From: JAVKBW01 sp040222995
Lineage (GTDB): Bacteria > Pseudomonadota > Alphaproteobacteria > UBA8366 > Aestuariispiraceae
Length of the DNA stretch: 64,000 nt
Reading direction: 5' to 3'
Assembly: GCA_040222995.1 (NCBI GenBank)
Contig: JAVKBW010000042.1
Coordinates: 1-64,000 of the forward strand
In this document: in pieces, positions 34,387 to 42,885 of the stretch
Layout: each line of letters opens with the position of its first letter
How positions within the stretch are numbered: position 1 is the first letter of the stretch
Notes under the pieces: model-generated
What the model was told of the DNA's origin: nothing
Database searches by the model: none
What the model saw: the letters and a program-made list of their open reading frames with translations, nothing else
Translations under genes and position numbers: made by a program

Positions 34387-35610
34387 TTACAGCGTAACGC
34401 CGAGAATTTCGGCGACGGTATGAACATCCTTGTCGCCCCGACCGCACAGATTCATGCACAGCAGATGGTCCGACGGCAGGGTCGGCGCGAGTTTCAGCAC
34501 ATGCGCCAGAGCATGCGCCGGTTCAAGCGCCGGAATAATGCCTTCGAGCTTGGCGCAGAGCTGGAATGCCTCGAGCGCCTCGTCATCCGTCGCCGGGACA
34601 TACTCAACACGACCGGAATCCTTGAGCCAGCTATGTTCCGGCCCGATACCGGGATAATCCAGACCGGCGGAAATCGAATACGGCTCGATGACCTGGCCGT
34701 CGTCGTCCTGCAGCAGATACATCCGGTTGCCATGCAACACACCCGGCCGGCCGCCATTGAGGCTGGCGGCGTGTTCACCGGTATCCAGACCCTTGCCGCC
34801 GGCCTCGACACCGACGATGTTGACGTCCTTGTCGTCCAAAAACGGATAAAACAGACCGATCGCGTTGGACCCGCCGCCGATACAGGCAACCAGCGTATCC
34901 GGCAGCCGGCCTTCGGCCTCCATCATCTGTTCGCGCACTTCCTCGCCGATCACCGACTGGAAGTCGCGCACCATGGCCGGATAGGGGTGCGGGCCCGCCG
35001 CCGTGCCGATGACATAGAATGTATCGTCGACATTCGCGACCCAGTCCCGAAGCGCCTCGTTCAACGCGTCTTTCAGGGTTTTCGCGCCGGATTCCACGGC
35101 TTCCACCTCGGCCCCCAGCAATTTCATGCGAAAGACATTCGGGGCCTGCCGCACGATATCCTTCGCGCCCATGTAAACCTTGCAGGGCAGGTTGAACAAA
35201 GCGCAGGCGGTGGCCGTCGCCACGCCATGCTGGCCCGCGCCGGTTTCCGCGATGATCCGCGTCTTGCCCATGCGCCGCGCCAGCAGCACCTGGCCCAGCA
35301 CGTTGTTGATCTTGTGCGAACCGGTATGGTTCAGCTCGTCGCGCTTGAAGTAGATTTTAGCGCCGCCGCAATGTTCAGTCAGGCGCTGCGCGTAATACAG
35401 TGGGCTGGGGCGTCCCGCATAATGCTTGCGGTAATATTCCATCTCGTCATAGAACCCCTTGTCGGCCTTGGCCGCCTCGTAGGCTTCCTCAACGGACAGA
35501 ATCAGCGGCATCAGGGTTTCCGCGACATACCGGCCGCCGTAAAGGCCGAAATGGCCGTCTTCGTCCGGCCCGGCGCGGAAGGAATTGATTTTGGAATTCA
35601 GCTCGCTCAT
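34387..35610 (-). CDS. trpB: Tryptophan synthase beta subunit
   Basis: PLP enzyme condensing indole with serine. LNHTGSHKINN at 93-103 holds the Schiff-base Lys100, and GGGSNAIGLF binds the cofactor phosphate. The AETGAGQHGVATAT segment and the EPAHALAH stretch near the end are also present. The length of 407 residues is normal. It is part of the trpF-trpB-trpA-accD transcript. Confidence 0.97.
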   Translation of the reverse strand: MSELNSKINSFRAGPDEDGHFGLYGGRYVAETLMPLILSVEEAYEAAKADKGFYDEMEYYRKHYAGRPSPLYYAQRLTEHCGGAKIYFKRDELNHTGSHKINNVLGQVLLARRMGKTRIIAETGAGQHGVATATACALFNLPCKVYMGAKDIVRQAPNVFRMKLLGAEVEAVESGAKTLKDALNEALRDWVANVDDTFYVIGTAAGPHPYPAMVRDFQSVIGEEVREQMMEAEGRLPDTLVACIGGGSNAIGLFYPFLDDKDVNIVGVEAGGKGLDTGEHAASLNGGRPGVLHGNRMYLLQDDDGQVIEPYSISAGLDYPGIGPEHSWLKDSGRVEYVPATDDEALEAFQLCAKLEGIIPALEPAHALAHVLKLAPTLPSDHLLCMNLCGRGDKDVHTVAEILGVTL

Positions 35611-35703
35611 GACTTTTCTCCCGGTTCGGCGGCATTCCCCCGAACACTATATCGCTCGGGATAGCGCAGCAGCGGGGAATTCGCAAACCCCATCGACGCG
35701 ATA

Positions 35704-36345
35704 TCACCGCTTCCCGGCGGCGGCGATGAACTGCCTGATCTTCTGACTGTTTTTCACACCCGGCCTGTCTTCGACGCCGGACGCCGTATCGACACCCGGC
35801 GCGCCCGTCAGCCGAATGGCGGTAGCGACATTGTCGACCGTCAGCCCACCGGCCAGCAACCACGGTTTATCGAAGCGAAACCCCTTCAGGATGGTCCAGT
35901 CGAAGGCCTTCGCATTGCCGCCCGGCAGGGTCGCGTCCTTCGGCGGCTTGGTGTCGAACATCAGCCGCTCGATGATCTCGGTATAGGGTTTCACCTGGGC
36001 CAGATCGTCCGCTTCGGCAACCTTGACGACCTTCATCACCGGCTTGCCGAACCGGGCGCGAATCTCGGCCACGCGATCCGGTGGTTCGTCACCGTGAAGC
36101 TGCACAAGGTCAAGCGGCACATCCGACAGAATTCGCGAGAGCAGCTCGTTATCCGGATTGACCAGAACGCCGACACTCAGAACAGAGTCCGGCACCGATG
36201 ATGCCAGTGAAGCCGCCTCGTTGATGCTGACGAATCGGGGGCTTTTGGCGAAGAAATTGAACCCGACCATATCCGCACCCGCGGCCACGCTCGCTTCCAC
36301 GGAAGCCGGTGTATTCAACCCGCAGATTTTCACCTCGACCGGCAT
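35704..36345 (-). CDS. trpF: Phosphoribosylanthranilate isomerase
   Basis: 213-residue TIM barrel. VKICGLNTP at residues 4-12 holds the general base Cys, DMVGFNFFAKSPR follows, the general acid Asp region is LMFDTKPP, and LAGGLTVDNVATAIR forms the phosphate site. GAPGVDTASGVEDRPGVKN is the classic C-terminal signature. ATG 36345 follows an AAGGAAG ribosome site. It starts the trp block and is divergent from oligopeptidase B. Confidence 0.95.
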   Translation of the reverse strand: MPVEVKICGLNTPASVEASVAAGADMVGFNFFAKSPRFVSINEAASLASSVPDSVLSVGVLVNPDNELLSRILSDVPLDLVQLHGDEPPDRVAEIRARFGKPVMKVVKVAEADDLAQVKPYTEIIERLMFDTKPPKDATLPGGNAKAFDWTILKGFRFDKPWLLAGGLTVDNVATAIRLTGAPGVDTASGVEDRPGVKNSQKIRQFIAAAGKR

Positions 36346-36453
36346 TTTAGAGCACTTCCTTGCAGTTCCCGCCTTGACCGACGGCGGCCCATGCTTAACT
36401 GACTGTGGGTGAACAGAAAAGCCCGCCAGTACCGCCCTCACCAAGGAAACCGC

Positions 36454-38568
36454 ATGTCAGACTCTCCTTCAACCGTCATTCCAGCCCCCGCCGATCTCGA
36501 CCCGCCCGTCGCCGAACAGCGCCCGTTTTCGGAAACGCATCACGGGATCACGCGGGAAGATCCGTATCACTGGCTGAAGGACCCGGGCTATCCCGACGTC
36601 ACCGACACGGATGTGCTTGATTATCTGAAGGCGGAGAACCGGTATTTCGAAGCCGTGATGGAACCCCGGAAAAAGCTGACCGAAAGCCTTTTCGAGGAGT
36701 TGAAAGGCCGCATCAAGGAAGACGACAGTTCCGTGCCCGTGAAGGACGGCGATTACCTGTACTGGTGGCGGTTCGAAAAGGGTGCGCAATACCGGCAATG
36801 GCTGCGTAAACAGGTTTCCGCCGGTGACAGCGAAGAGGGGGCGGTCTTTCTGGACGAACCGGCACTGGCTGACGGCCTGGATTACTTCTCTGTCCGCGCC
36901 GTGGAGGTAAGCCCGTCCGGCCGCCTGCTCGCCTGGGCCAGCGATACCGACGGGTCCGAACGCTATACGATCCGCGTGAAGGATCTGGAAACCGGCGAAA
37001 CGCTGGCCGACGAAATTTCCAATACCGGCGGTTCGATCGTCTGGTCCGAAGCCGCGCCGGTCTTTCTCTACACCGAGCTGAGCGAACAGCACCGCCCCTA
37101 CCGTGTCTGGGCGCACAAGCTGGGACAGGGCAGCGACAAGGATGTTCTACTGTACGAGGAAAAGGACCCGTCCTTCTTCGTCGGCATCGGCAAGACGCAA
37201 AGCCGTGTGTTCCTGACCATCGGCGCCGGCGACCATGTGACCAGCGAAATCCGGTTGATCGATGCGTCCGACCCGTTCGGCGATCAGATTCTGGTGGCCG
37301 AACGCGAGGCCGGCCATGAATACGATGTCGCCCATGCCGGTGACCGGCTGTTCATCCGCACCAATGACAAACACAAGAATTTCAGGCTGGTGATGACGAC
37401 CCTGGCCAACCCCGCGCGGTCCGAATGGGCGGAGATCATACCCGGCGACGATCGGCTGTATCTGCGCGGCGTCGAGGCGTTTCAGGATTTTCTGGTGCTG
37501 GAAGAACGCCTGGAAGGCATCGACCGGATAAAACTTCGCGCCTATACCGGCGAGGAATCTATCGTCGAGTTTCCGGAAACGGTTTATTCCGCAGGTTTGG
37601 GATCAAATCCGGAATTCTATTCGCCGACCCTGCGCATCGGCTACACATCGATGATCACCCCCGGCACGGTATATGATTACGACACGTCCTCGGGCACGCT
37701 GACGACACGAAAAGTGCAGGAAATTCCATCCGGCTACGACAAGGAAAACTACCGCACCCAGCGGCTTGTCGCCACGGCACGGGATGGAGAAAAAGTCCCG
37801 ATATCAATCGTTTATCACAAGGATTACAAAAAAGGCGACCCGTTGCATCTGTACGGATACGGTGCCTACGGGATGGGGATGACGCCGGGGTTCTCAACCG
37901 CGCGGTTGAGCCTGCTTGATCGCGGCTTCGCCTTCGCCATCGCTCATATCCGGGGCGGTGACGAAATGGGATACGGCTGGTACGAGGCCGGAAAACTACG
38001 TCAGCGCACCAACACCTTTAACGACTTTGTGGATTGCGCCCGCCATCTGATTGATGAAGGGTATGGAAAAGAAGGGCACATTTCCATTTCCGGCGGCAGC
38101 GCCGGCGGCACCCTGATGGGCGCGGCGCTGAACGATGCGCCGGACCTGTGGCGGGCAACGGTAGCGCATGTACCATTCGTCGATGTGCTGAATACGATGC
38201 TGGACGACACCCTGCCCCTGACCCCGATCGAATGGCCGGAATGGGGAAACCCCATCGCATCGGAGGAAGACTACCGGTATATCCAGTCCTATTCCCCGTA
38301 TGACCAGACAACCGCGAAAGCCTATCCGCCGATCCTGATTACCGCAGGTCTGTCGGATCCGCGCGTCACCTACTGGGAGCCGGCGAAATGGGCGGCGAAG
38401 CTGCGGGCCCTGAAAACCGACGGAAACGTGCTGATGCTGAAAACCAATATGGGGGCCGGTCATGCCGGCAAATCCGGCCGGTTCGAAGCGCTGCGGGAAG
38501 TCGCGGAGGAATACACCTTTCTGCTGATGGCCTTCGGGCTGGCCGGCAAGGAAGACACGCCGGCTTGA
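36454..38568 (+). CDS. ptrB: Oligopeptidase B (S9 prolyl oligopeptidase family)
   Basis: Cleaves peptides after basic residues, normally in the cytosol. The 704 residues comprise an N-terminal beta-propeller (DPYHWLKDP opening, repeats to about 400) and a C-terminal alpha/beta hydrolase. The catalytic Ser lies in SGGSAGGTLMG, the Asp in GLSDPRVTYWEP and the His in GAGHAGKSGRFE. The acidic positions near YGAYGMGMTPGF fit Arg/Lys preference. ATG 36454 has an AAGGAA ribosome site; an upstream GTG at 36409 is less likely. No signal peptide. Confidence 0.93.
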   Translation: MSDSPSTVIPAPADLDPPVAEQRPFSETHHGITREDPYHWLKDPGYPDVTDTDVLDYLKAENRYFEAVMEPRKKLTESLFEELKGRIKEDDSSVPVKDGDYLYWWRFEKGAQYRQWLRKQVSAGDSEEGAVFLDEPALADGLDYFSVRAVEVSPSGRLLAWASDTDGSERYTIRVKDLETGETLADEISNTGGSIVWSEAAPVFLYTELSEQHRPYRVWAHKLGQGSDKDVLLYEEKDPSFFVGIGKTQSRVFLTIGAGDHVTSEIRLIDASDPFGDQILVAEREAGHEYDVAHAGDRLFIRTNDKHKNFRLVMTTLANPARSEWAEIIPGDDRLYLRGVEAFQDFLVLEERLEGIDRIKLRAYTGEESIVEFPETVYSAGLGSNPEFYSPTLRIGYTSMITPGTVYDYDTSSGTLTTRKVQEIPSGYDKENYRTQRLVATARDGEKVPISIVYHKDYKKGDPLHLYGYGAYGMGMTPGFSTARLSLLDRGFAFAIAHIRGGDEMGYGWYEAGKLRQRTNTFNDFVDCARHLIDEGYGKEGHISISGGSAGGTLMGAALNDAPDLWRATVAHVPFVDVLNTMLDDTLPLTPIEWPEWGNPIASEEDYRYIQSYSPYDQTTAKAYPPILITAGLSDPRVTYWEPAKWAAKLRALKTDGNVLMLKTNMGAGHAGKSGRFEALREVAEEYTFLLMAFGLAGKEDTPA

Positions 38569-38630
38569 CGGCGGGATGACTTCCGGCAGGATTAGTGGTT
38601 ACCTGACCGGAACGACCCCGGGAGACGGCC

Positions 38631-39521
38631 ATGACCGATGATGAAGCAGCAGAACTGCTTTCGGGCAGCGATACCTATCGCGTGCTGCGACGGCTCGACG
38701 CCGCCCTTGTCCAGACGGGAACTTCGGCCGGCATCCCCCGCCGGGCGGTGTTTCTGGACACCGAAACCACCGGCACCGATGTCACCCGCGATGAGGTTAT
38801 CGAGCTGTCGATGATGGCCTTCGATTACGATGCCGAAACCGGCGTCATCACGGCGGTGCACGAGGCCGACGCCTTCGACGAATTGCGCGATCCCGGAAAA
38901 CCGATCCCGCCGGAAGCATCGCGGGTCAACAACATCACCGACGACATGGTGGCCGGTAAGACCATCGCCGAAGCCGATGTCGAAGCCTTTCTCGACGGTG
39001 TCGATCTGGTGATCGCGCACAGCGCGTCCTTCGACCGGCCGATGGCGGAAAAGACATGGCCGGTGTTCCGTAACCTCAACTGGGCCTGTTCCATCGAGGA
39101 CGTCGCCTGGAAAGAACGCGGCTTCGGGTCGAACAGTCTGGAATATCTGTTGATGAAACAGGGTCTGTTCTATGAAGGGCACCGCGCGAAGATAGACTGT
39201 CTGGCCGGAATCGCCCTCATGGCGGCGGCATTGCCTGATGGCCAGCCGGCACTGAGCGTTCTTCTGGAATCGGCGCGAAAGACGCGGGCGTTGATCCGTG
39301 CGGTCAATTCCCCGTTTGAAACCAAGGACGTTCTGAAGGCCAGGGGCTACCGGTGGGACAATGCCGGCCGCGTCTGGTGGACCGTGACGGAAGAGCTTGA
39401 GGCGGAACAGGACTGGCTGAAAGACACCGTCTACGATGGGCGCCTGCCCAACCTGCCGGTTGTGCGGATCACGGCGAAAGACCGGTTCCGGCCACTGACA
39501 GAGAGCGGCAACGGGTTCTAG
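38631..39521 (+). CDS. DnaQ-like 3'-5' exonuclease domain protein
   Basis: 296 residues. ExoI FLDTETTGTD has Asp43 and Glu45, the ExoII region is LVIAHSASFDRP near 123-135, and the ExoIII-like HRAKIDCLA carries the last Asp. The C-terminal 90 residues (AVNSPFETKDVLKARGYRWDNAGRVWW) form an additional domain seen in stand-alone DnaQ proteins of alphaproteobacteria. It may trim DNA or RNA ends or act in repair; it is not the main polymerase III epsilon by context. Confidence 0.85.
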   Translation: MTDDEAAELLSGSDTYRVLRRLDAALVQTGTSAGIPRRAVFLDTETTGTDVTRDEVIELSMMAFDYDAETGVITAVHEADAFDELRDPGKPIPPEASRVNNITDDMVAGKTIAEADVEAFLDGVDLVIAHSASFDRPMAEKTWPVFRNLNWACSIEDVAWKERGFGSNSLEYLLMKQGLFYEGHRAKIDCLAGIALMAAALPDGQPALSVLLESARKTRALIRAVNSPFETKDVLKARGYRWDNAGRVWWTVTEELEAEQDWLKDTVYDGRLPNLPVVRITAKDRFRPLTESGNGF

Positions 39522-39544
39522 AACAAAACAACAGGAGGCGTGTG

Positions 39545-40402
39545 ATGATTCGACCCCTGGCGATACTGACGGCTTTTCTGTGCCTGTCCCTGTCAGCGCA
39601 GGCGCAGGACATTCGCATGGAGTTCCTTGGCGCGAGCACCACCAGGCTCGGCAACCCGCACGATCTCAAACTGTCTCCGGACGGAAAATACCTTTACGTC
39701 GCCGATGTCGATAACAACCGGGTCGCCATTCTCGACCCCGAAACCCTCGACTTCCTTGCCGATTTCGGCGACGATCATCAGCGCGGTACGCATGACGTCG
39801 ATTTCGATGCCGAGGGAAATGCCTATGTCGCCGATACCCACAACAATCGGGTCACGATCTACAAGACCGCCGGTGTCGCAGCGCTGCAGATCGACGAACT
39901 GCATGGCGCTATGCGTGGGCCGGAAGGCGTGCTGGTGCATCCCAACGGGCTTGTCTATGTCGCCGGTGCGTGGTCCGGCAATGTCGTCGCCTATGACAAG
40001 GGTCGCGTGGTGCATGAACTGACCGGTCTGCAGTCGCCGCACGATCTGGAACTGGCGCCGGACGGATCGATCTGGCTGGCCGATGCCGGCAACGACCGGA
40101 TGCTGCTGCTGACGCCGGACCTTGAGGTGATCCGCGAATGGTCGGGCGCGCCGTATAATTTCAATGGCGTTCGGTATCAGGACGTTCTGCCCGACGGCAC
40201 GGTAATCGCCGCCGACAAGAACAGTCACCGGGTGCTGATCATCGACCCGGACGGCGCGGTTCTGCATGTCATGGGCGACGGCAAGCCCGGCATCGGCCCG
40301 AACCGGTTTCGCACGCCGGAAGGGGTGGAAACGCGCGGCGATATCGTGTGGATTTCGGATTCCGGCAACGACCGGATCGTGAAGTACCGGATGGTGCGGT
40401 AG
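39545..40402 (+). CDS. Secreted NHL-repeat beta-propeller protein
   Basis: A signal peptide occupies residues 1-21 (MIRPLAILTAFLCLSLSAQA). Six NHL-like repeats follow, each with the pattern P(H/E)-D/G-L/V-x-L-x-P-DG-x-Y/I-V/W-x-A-D-x-x-NNR, for example LYVADVDNNRVAILD and AYVADTHNNRVTIY. Such propellers bind ligands or partners and some have lyase activity. It converges on the nitrile hydratase activator gene. AGGAGG is six bases from ATG 39545, which is preferred to the overlapping GTG at 39542. Confidence 0.85.
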   Translation: MIRPLAILTAFLCLSLSAQAQDIRMEFLGASTTRLGNPHDLKLSPDGKYLYVADVDNNRVAILDPETLDFLADFGDDHQRGTHDVDFDAEGNAYVADTHNNRVTIYKTAGVAALQIDELHGAMRGPEGVLVHPNGLVYVAGAWSGNVVAYDKGRVVHELTGLQSPHDLELAPDGSIWLADAGNDRMLLLTPDLEVIREWSGAPYNFNGVRYQDVLPDGTVIAADKNSHRVLIIDPDGAVLHVMGDGKPGIGPNRFRTPEGVETRGDIVWISDSGNDRIVKYRMVR

Positions 40403-40405
40403 GCG

Positions 40406-40762
40406 CTATTTCTTCAGTTCGACGGGCTGGCCGTGCGGCGTGGAAAGATAGGCGTCCTTCCAGTCCTGTTTGCGGGTTGAAATCTCCGACGGGTCGGTCA
40501 GCCCCTTTTCCACCGTCAACGCCTCGATGGCGGCAAGCACATGACGATAGTAGGTGCCACCTTCATCCGGGTCTCCTTCCGCCTGCGCTTTCGTGATCGC
40601 CGCGCCCAGCGCTTCCGCCCATTCCTGTCTGGTGACCCGGCCTTCCTCGATCAGCCGGTAGGCGATGGCCAGCGCCTGGGCTTCCCACGGTTCGTTGAAC
40701 AGCGGGCCTTCCGGGTCGCGCGGGATCGGCCTCAGGGACGGATCTTCGATGCTATCAGCCAT
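40406..40762 (-). CDS. Nitrile hydratase accessory/activator protein
   Basis: 118 residues related to the N-terminal part of the beta subunit: FNEPWEAQALAIAYRLIEEGRVTRQEWAEALGAAI is the family signature, with a hydrophilic tail. In cobalt-type systems such small proteins carry the metal-loaded alpha subunit and exchange it into the enzyme. It overlaps the beta gene by eight bases and ends the pyrF-alpha-beta-activator run. Confidence 0.9.
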   Translation of the reverse strand: MADSIEDPSLRPIPRDPEGPLFNEPWEAQALAIAYRLIEEGRVTRQEWAEALGAAITKAQAEGDPDEGGTYYRHVLAAIEALTVEKGLTDPSEISTRKQDWKDAYLSTPHGQPVELKK

Positions 40763-41429
40763 GCGTCAGGTAGCTTTCCCACAAATCGAGAAGGACCTTG
40801 TCATTGGACTCCGCCCGTTCCGGCCACAGATCGGCAGCGCGAAATTCGACCGTGTAGAGATGCGTCGGCTTCTCGCCCAGCCCGTGTACGCCGGTATCTG
40901 GCAGGATATGCGCACCATGATGCGCGTGGATCGTCCCCGGTCGTCCCTGCACATAGGCCGGCAGCCTTGTGTGACCGGTCGACCCCATCGGATTTGCGGT
41001 GACGGCGTCACCGACCGAATACAGTGGCGCTGCGTCGATCTGCCGATCGTAGATGTCGCGATGTCTGACGGTGGCCTCGGCGGCGCTGCCGGGTAGTGGC
41101 GGATGGCCCTTCCATTTCGACGCCGCCCTGCCGGTCGTGATCTCCGCCATCGACACGACATCGCCAAATGCCAGCATTGCCACCGTCACGGTCAGCCATT
41201 GTTCCGCATAGGGGCGTTCCAGATAGTCGACAGGCGGCACGCATTCGCGCACGAACCGGAAAAACCCGCCGACACGACTGCTGTCCGGGTTGACCGTACC
41301 CATGGCGGCCGCCCAGGCCCGCGCACCTTCCGACGTCGGGAACGGATCGTAAATGCCAAGCGCTTCCGCATCGGAGAATTCTATCGGGCCGAACCCGTGC
41401 TTGCCGCCCATGTCATGAATGCCGTCCAT
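40755..41429 (-). CDS. nthB: Nitrile hydratase subunit beta
   Basis: 224 residues starting MDGIHDMGGKHGFGPIEF, the hallmark N-terminus of NHase beta. The C-terminal SH3-like barrel contains GDAVTANPMGSTGHTRLPAYVQG and HTRLPAYVRG-type motifs, with the two conserved Arg that contact the alpha-subunit Cys-sulfinate and sulfenate ligands. Forms the heterotetramer with alpha that hydrates nitriles to amides. It lies nine bases after the alpha gene. Confidence 0.93.
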   Translation of the reverse strand: MDGIHDMGGKHGFGPIEFSDAEALGIYDPFPTSEGARAWAAAMGTVNPDSSRVGGFFRFVRECVPPVDYLERPYAEQWLTVTVAMLAFGDVVSMAEITTGRAASKWKGHPPLPGSAAEATVRHRDIYDRQIDAAPLYSVGDAVTANPMGSTGHTRLPAYVQGRPGTIHAHHGAHILPDTGVHGLGEKPTHLYTVEFRAADLWPERAESNDKVLLDLWESYLTHG

Positions 41430-41438
41430 CCCCGTTTC

Positions 41439-42086
41439 CTATCCGGCCGGTTGTCTGGCGAGGCCTGTGCCGACCATGCTGTCGCGTGTCACCAGGGCCG
41501 CAAGCGCCTCCGGCGACAGACCGTCCGAGCCGGCCGGCCGCTGTGGCAGAACGAGATAGCGGATTTCGGCGGTGGAATCCCAGACCCTGATTTCCGTTTC
41601 CGCTGGCAGGGTGACGCCGAATTCATGCAACACACTGCGCGGGTCCCGCACCGCCCGTGCCCGGTAGGGCGCTGACTTGTACCAGGCCGGCGGCAGGCCC
41701 AGCAGCGGATAGGGGTAGCAGGAACACAGGGTGCAGACGACCATGTTGTGCACGCTGTCAGTGTTTTCGACGACCGTATAATGCGATCCTTCGAAGCCGG
41801 TGAAACCGCCTTCATCCAGCGCTTTCGTGGCGTCCGTCAGCAGCGCCAATTTGAAATCCGGGTCGGTCCAGGCCTGTGCGACGACCGACGCGCCGATCTG
41901 CGGACCGATCCTGTTCTGAAACAGATCAATGAAGGCGTCGATAGCGGTGGGGTCCAGCAACCCTTTGTCGACCAACAGGCTTTCCAGGGATTTGACCCGA
42001 AGCGCCGGGTCGCTCGGCAGATGGCTGTGCATCTCGACATGAATTTTGCGAAATGCGTCGGCTTCCTTGCTGCCGATATCATCCAT
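41439..42086 (-). CDS. nthA: Nitrile hydratase subunit alpha, cobalt type
   Basis: 215 residues. The metal claw V-C118-T-L-C121-S-C123 followed by YPYPLLGLPPAWYKS is the cobalt-type motif; iron-type enzymes have Ser where this has Thr119. Hydrates nitriles to amides with a non-corrin Co(III) ligated by modified cysteines. ATG 42086 lies one base after the pyrF stop, giving tight coupling with an unrelated housekeeping gene. No amidase or aldoxime dehydratase gene is visible in the window, so the following step would be encoded elsewhere. Confidence 0.94.
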   Translation of the reverse strand: MDDIGSKEADAFRKIHVEMHSHLPSDPALRVKSLESLLVDKGLLDPTAIDAFIDLFQNRIGPQIGASVVAQAWTDPDFKLALLTDATKALDEGGFTGFEGSHYTVVENTDSVHNMVVCTLCSCYPYPLLGLPPAWYKSAPYRARAVRDPRSVLHEFGVTLPAETEIRVWDSTAEIRYLVLPQRPAGSDGLSPEALAALVTRDSMVGTGLARQPAG

Positions 42087-42087
42087 C

Positions 42088-42864
42088 CTATGCCGCCTCC
42101 GCGTCGAGTTCGCGTGCAATCGCGCCGGCGGCTGCGACCGGGTCGTCAGCGCCGGTGATCGGCCGGCCGATGACCAGCCAGTCCGCCCCGGCCTTCACGG
42201 CGTCAAGCGGCGTCATCACCCGTTTCTGATCGCCGACAGCCGATCCTGCCGGGCGGATACCGGGGACGATCAGCCGAAAATCCGGCCCGCAGGCCTCACG
42301 GATGCGGGTGATTTCCATCGCCGAACAGACAACACCGTCCAGCCCGGCCTTCTGCGTCAGTTCCGCAAGCCGCACGACCTGATCGCTCGAAGGCCCGCGC
42401 TGCCCGACAGAATCAAGGTCGGCGTCGTCCATACTGGTCAAAACCGTAACCGCAATCATCAGCGGCCGCACAACGCCAAGCGGTTCCGCTGCGAAATGCG
42501 CGGCATCCAGCGCCGCTTTCATCATCGCTGTCCCGCCGGCGGCATGAACGTTCATAATCATCGGGCCCAAAGGCATGGCGGATCGCACCGCGCCCGCCAC
42601 CGTGTTCGGAATATCGTGATACTTGAGGTCGAGGAAGAACGGCTGCTGGGCGACAGGTTCGCCACGCGGCGTTTCATCCAGATCGCCCCGCACCACCTTG
42701 CGCACGCCGTCGGGTCCGTTGGCGTTGAAGAATTCCAGGCCCAGCTTCACCCCGCCGACATGCCCGGCCAGCGACAGCGACAGATCCCGCGCCTTCGCGA
42801 CATCCGGCGTATCGAGCGCCACCAGAATGCGCTGGGAGGGGGTTTGCGGAGATAGGGCCGTCAA
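42088..42864 (-). CDS. pyrF: Orotidine 5'-phosphate decarboxylase
   Basis: Final step of UMP synthesis. The 258-residue TIM barrel carries the catalytic FFLDLKYHDIPNT segment (Asp-Lys-Asp set), GVVCSAMEI, the LIVPGIRP loop and GADWLVIGRPIT phosphate site. The start region aligns as SQRILVALDTPDVAKA. It stands between a DAO-family gene and the nitrile hydratase genes, whereas in related genomes it is usually next to trpF. Confidence 0.95.
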   Translation of the reverse strand: MTALSPQTPSQRILVALDTPDVAKARDLSLSLAGHVGGVKLGLEFFNANGPDGVRKVVRGDLDETPRGEPVAQQPFFLDLKYHDIPNTVAGAVRSAMPLGPMIMNVHAAGGTAMMKAALDAAHFAAEPLGVVRPLMIAVTVLTSMDDADLDSVGQRGPSSDQVVRLAELTQKAGLDGVVCSAMEITRIREACGPDFRLIVPGIRPAGSAVGDQKRVMTPLDAVKAGADWLVIGRPITGADDPVAAAGAIARELDAEAA

Positions 42865-42885
42865 CGTCTTTCCTCTTCCAGGCGA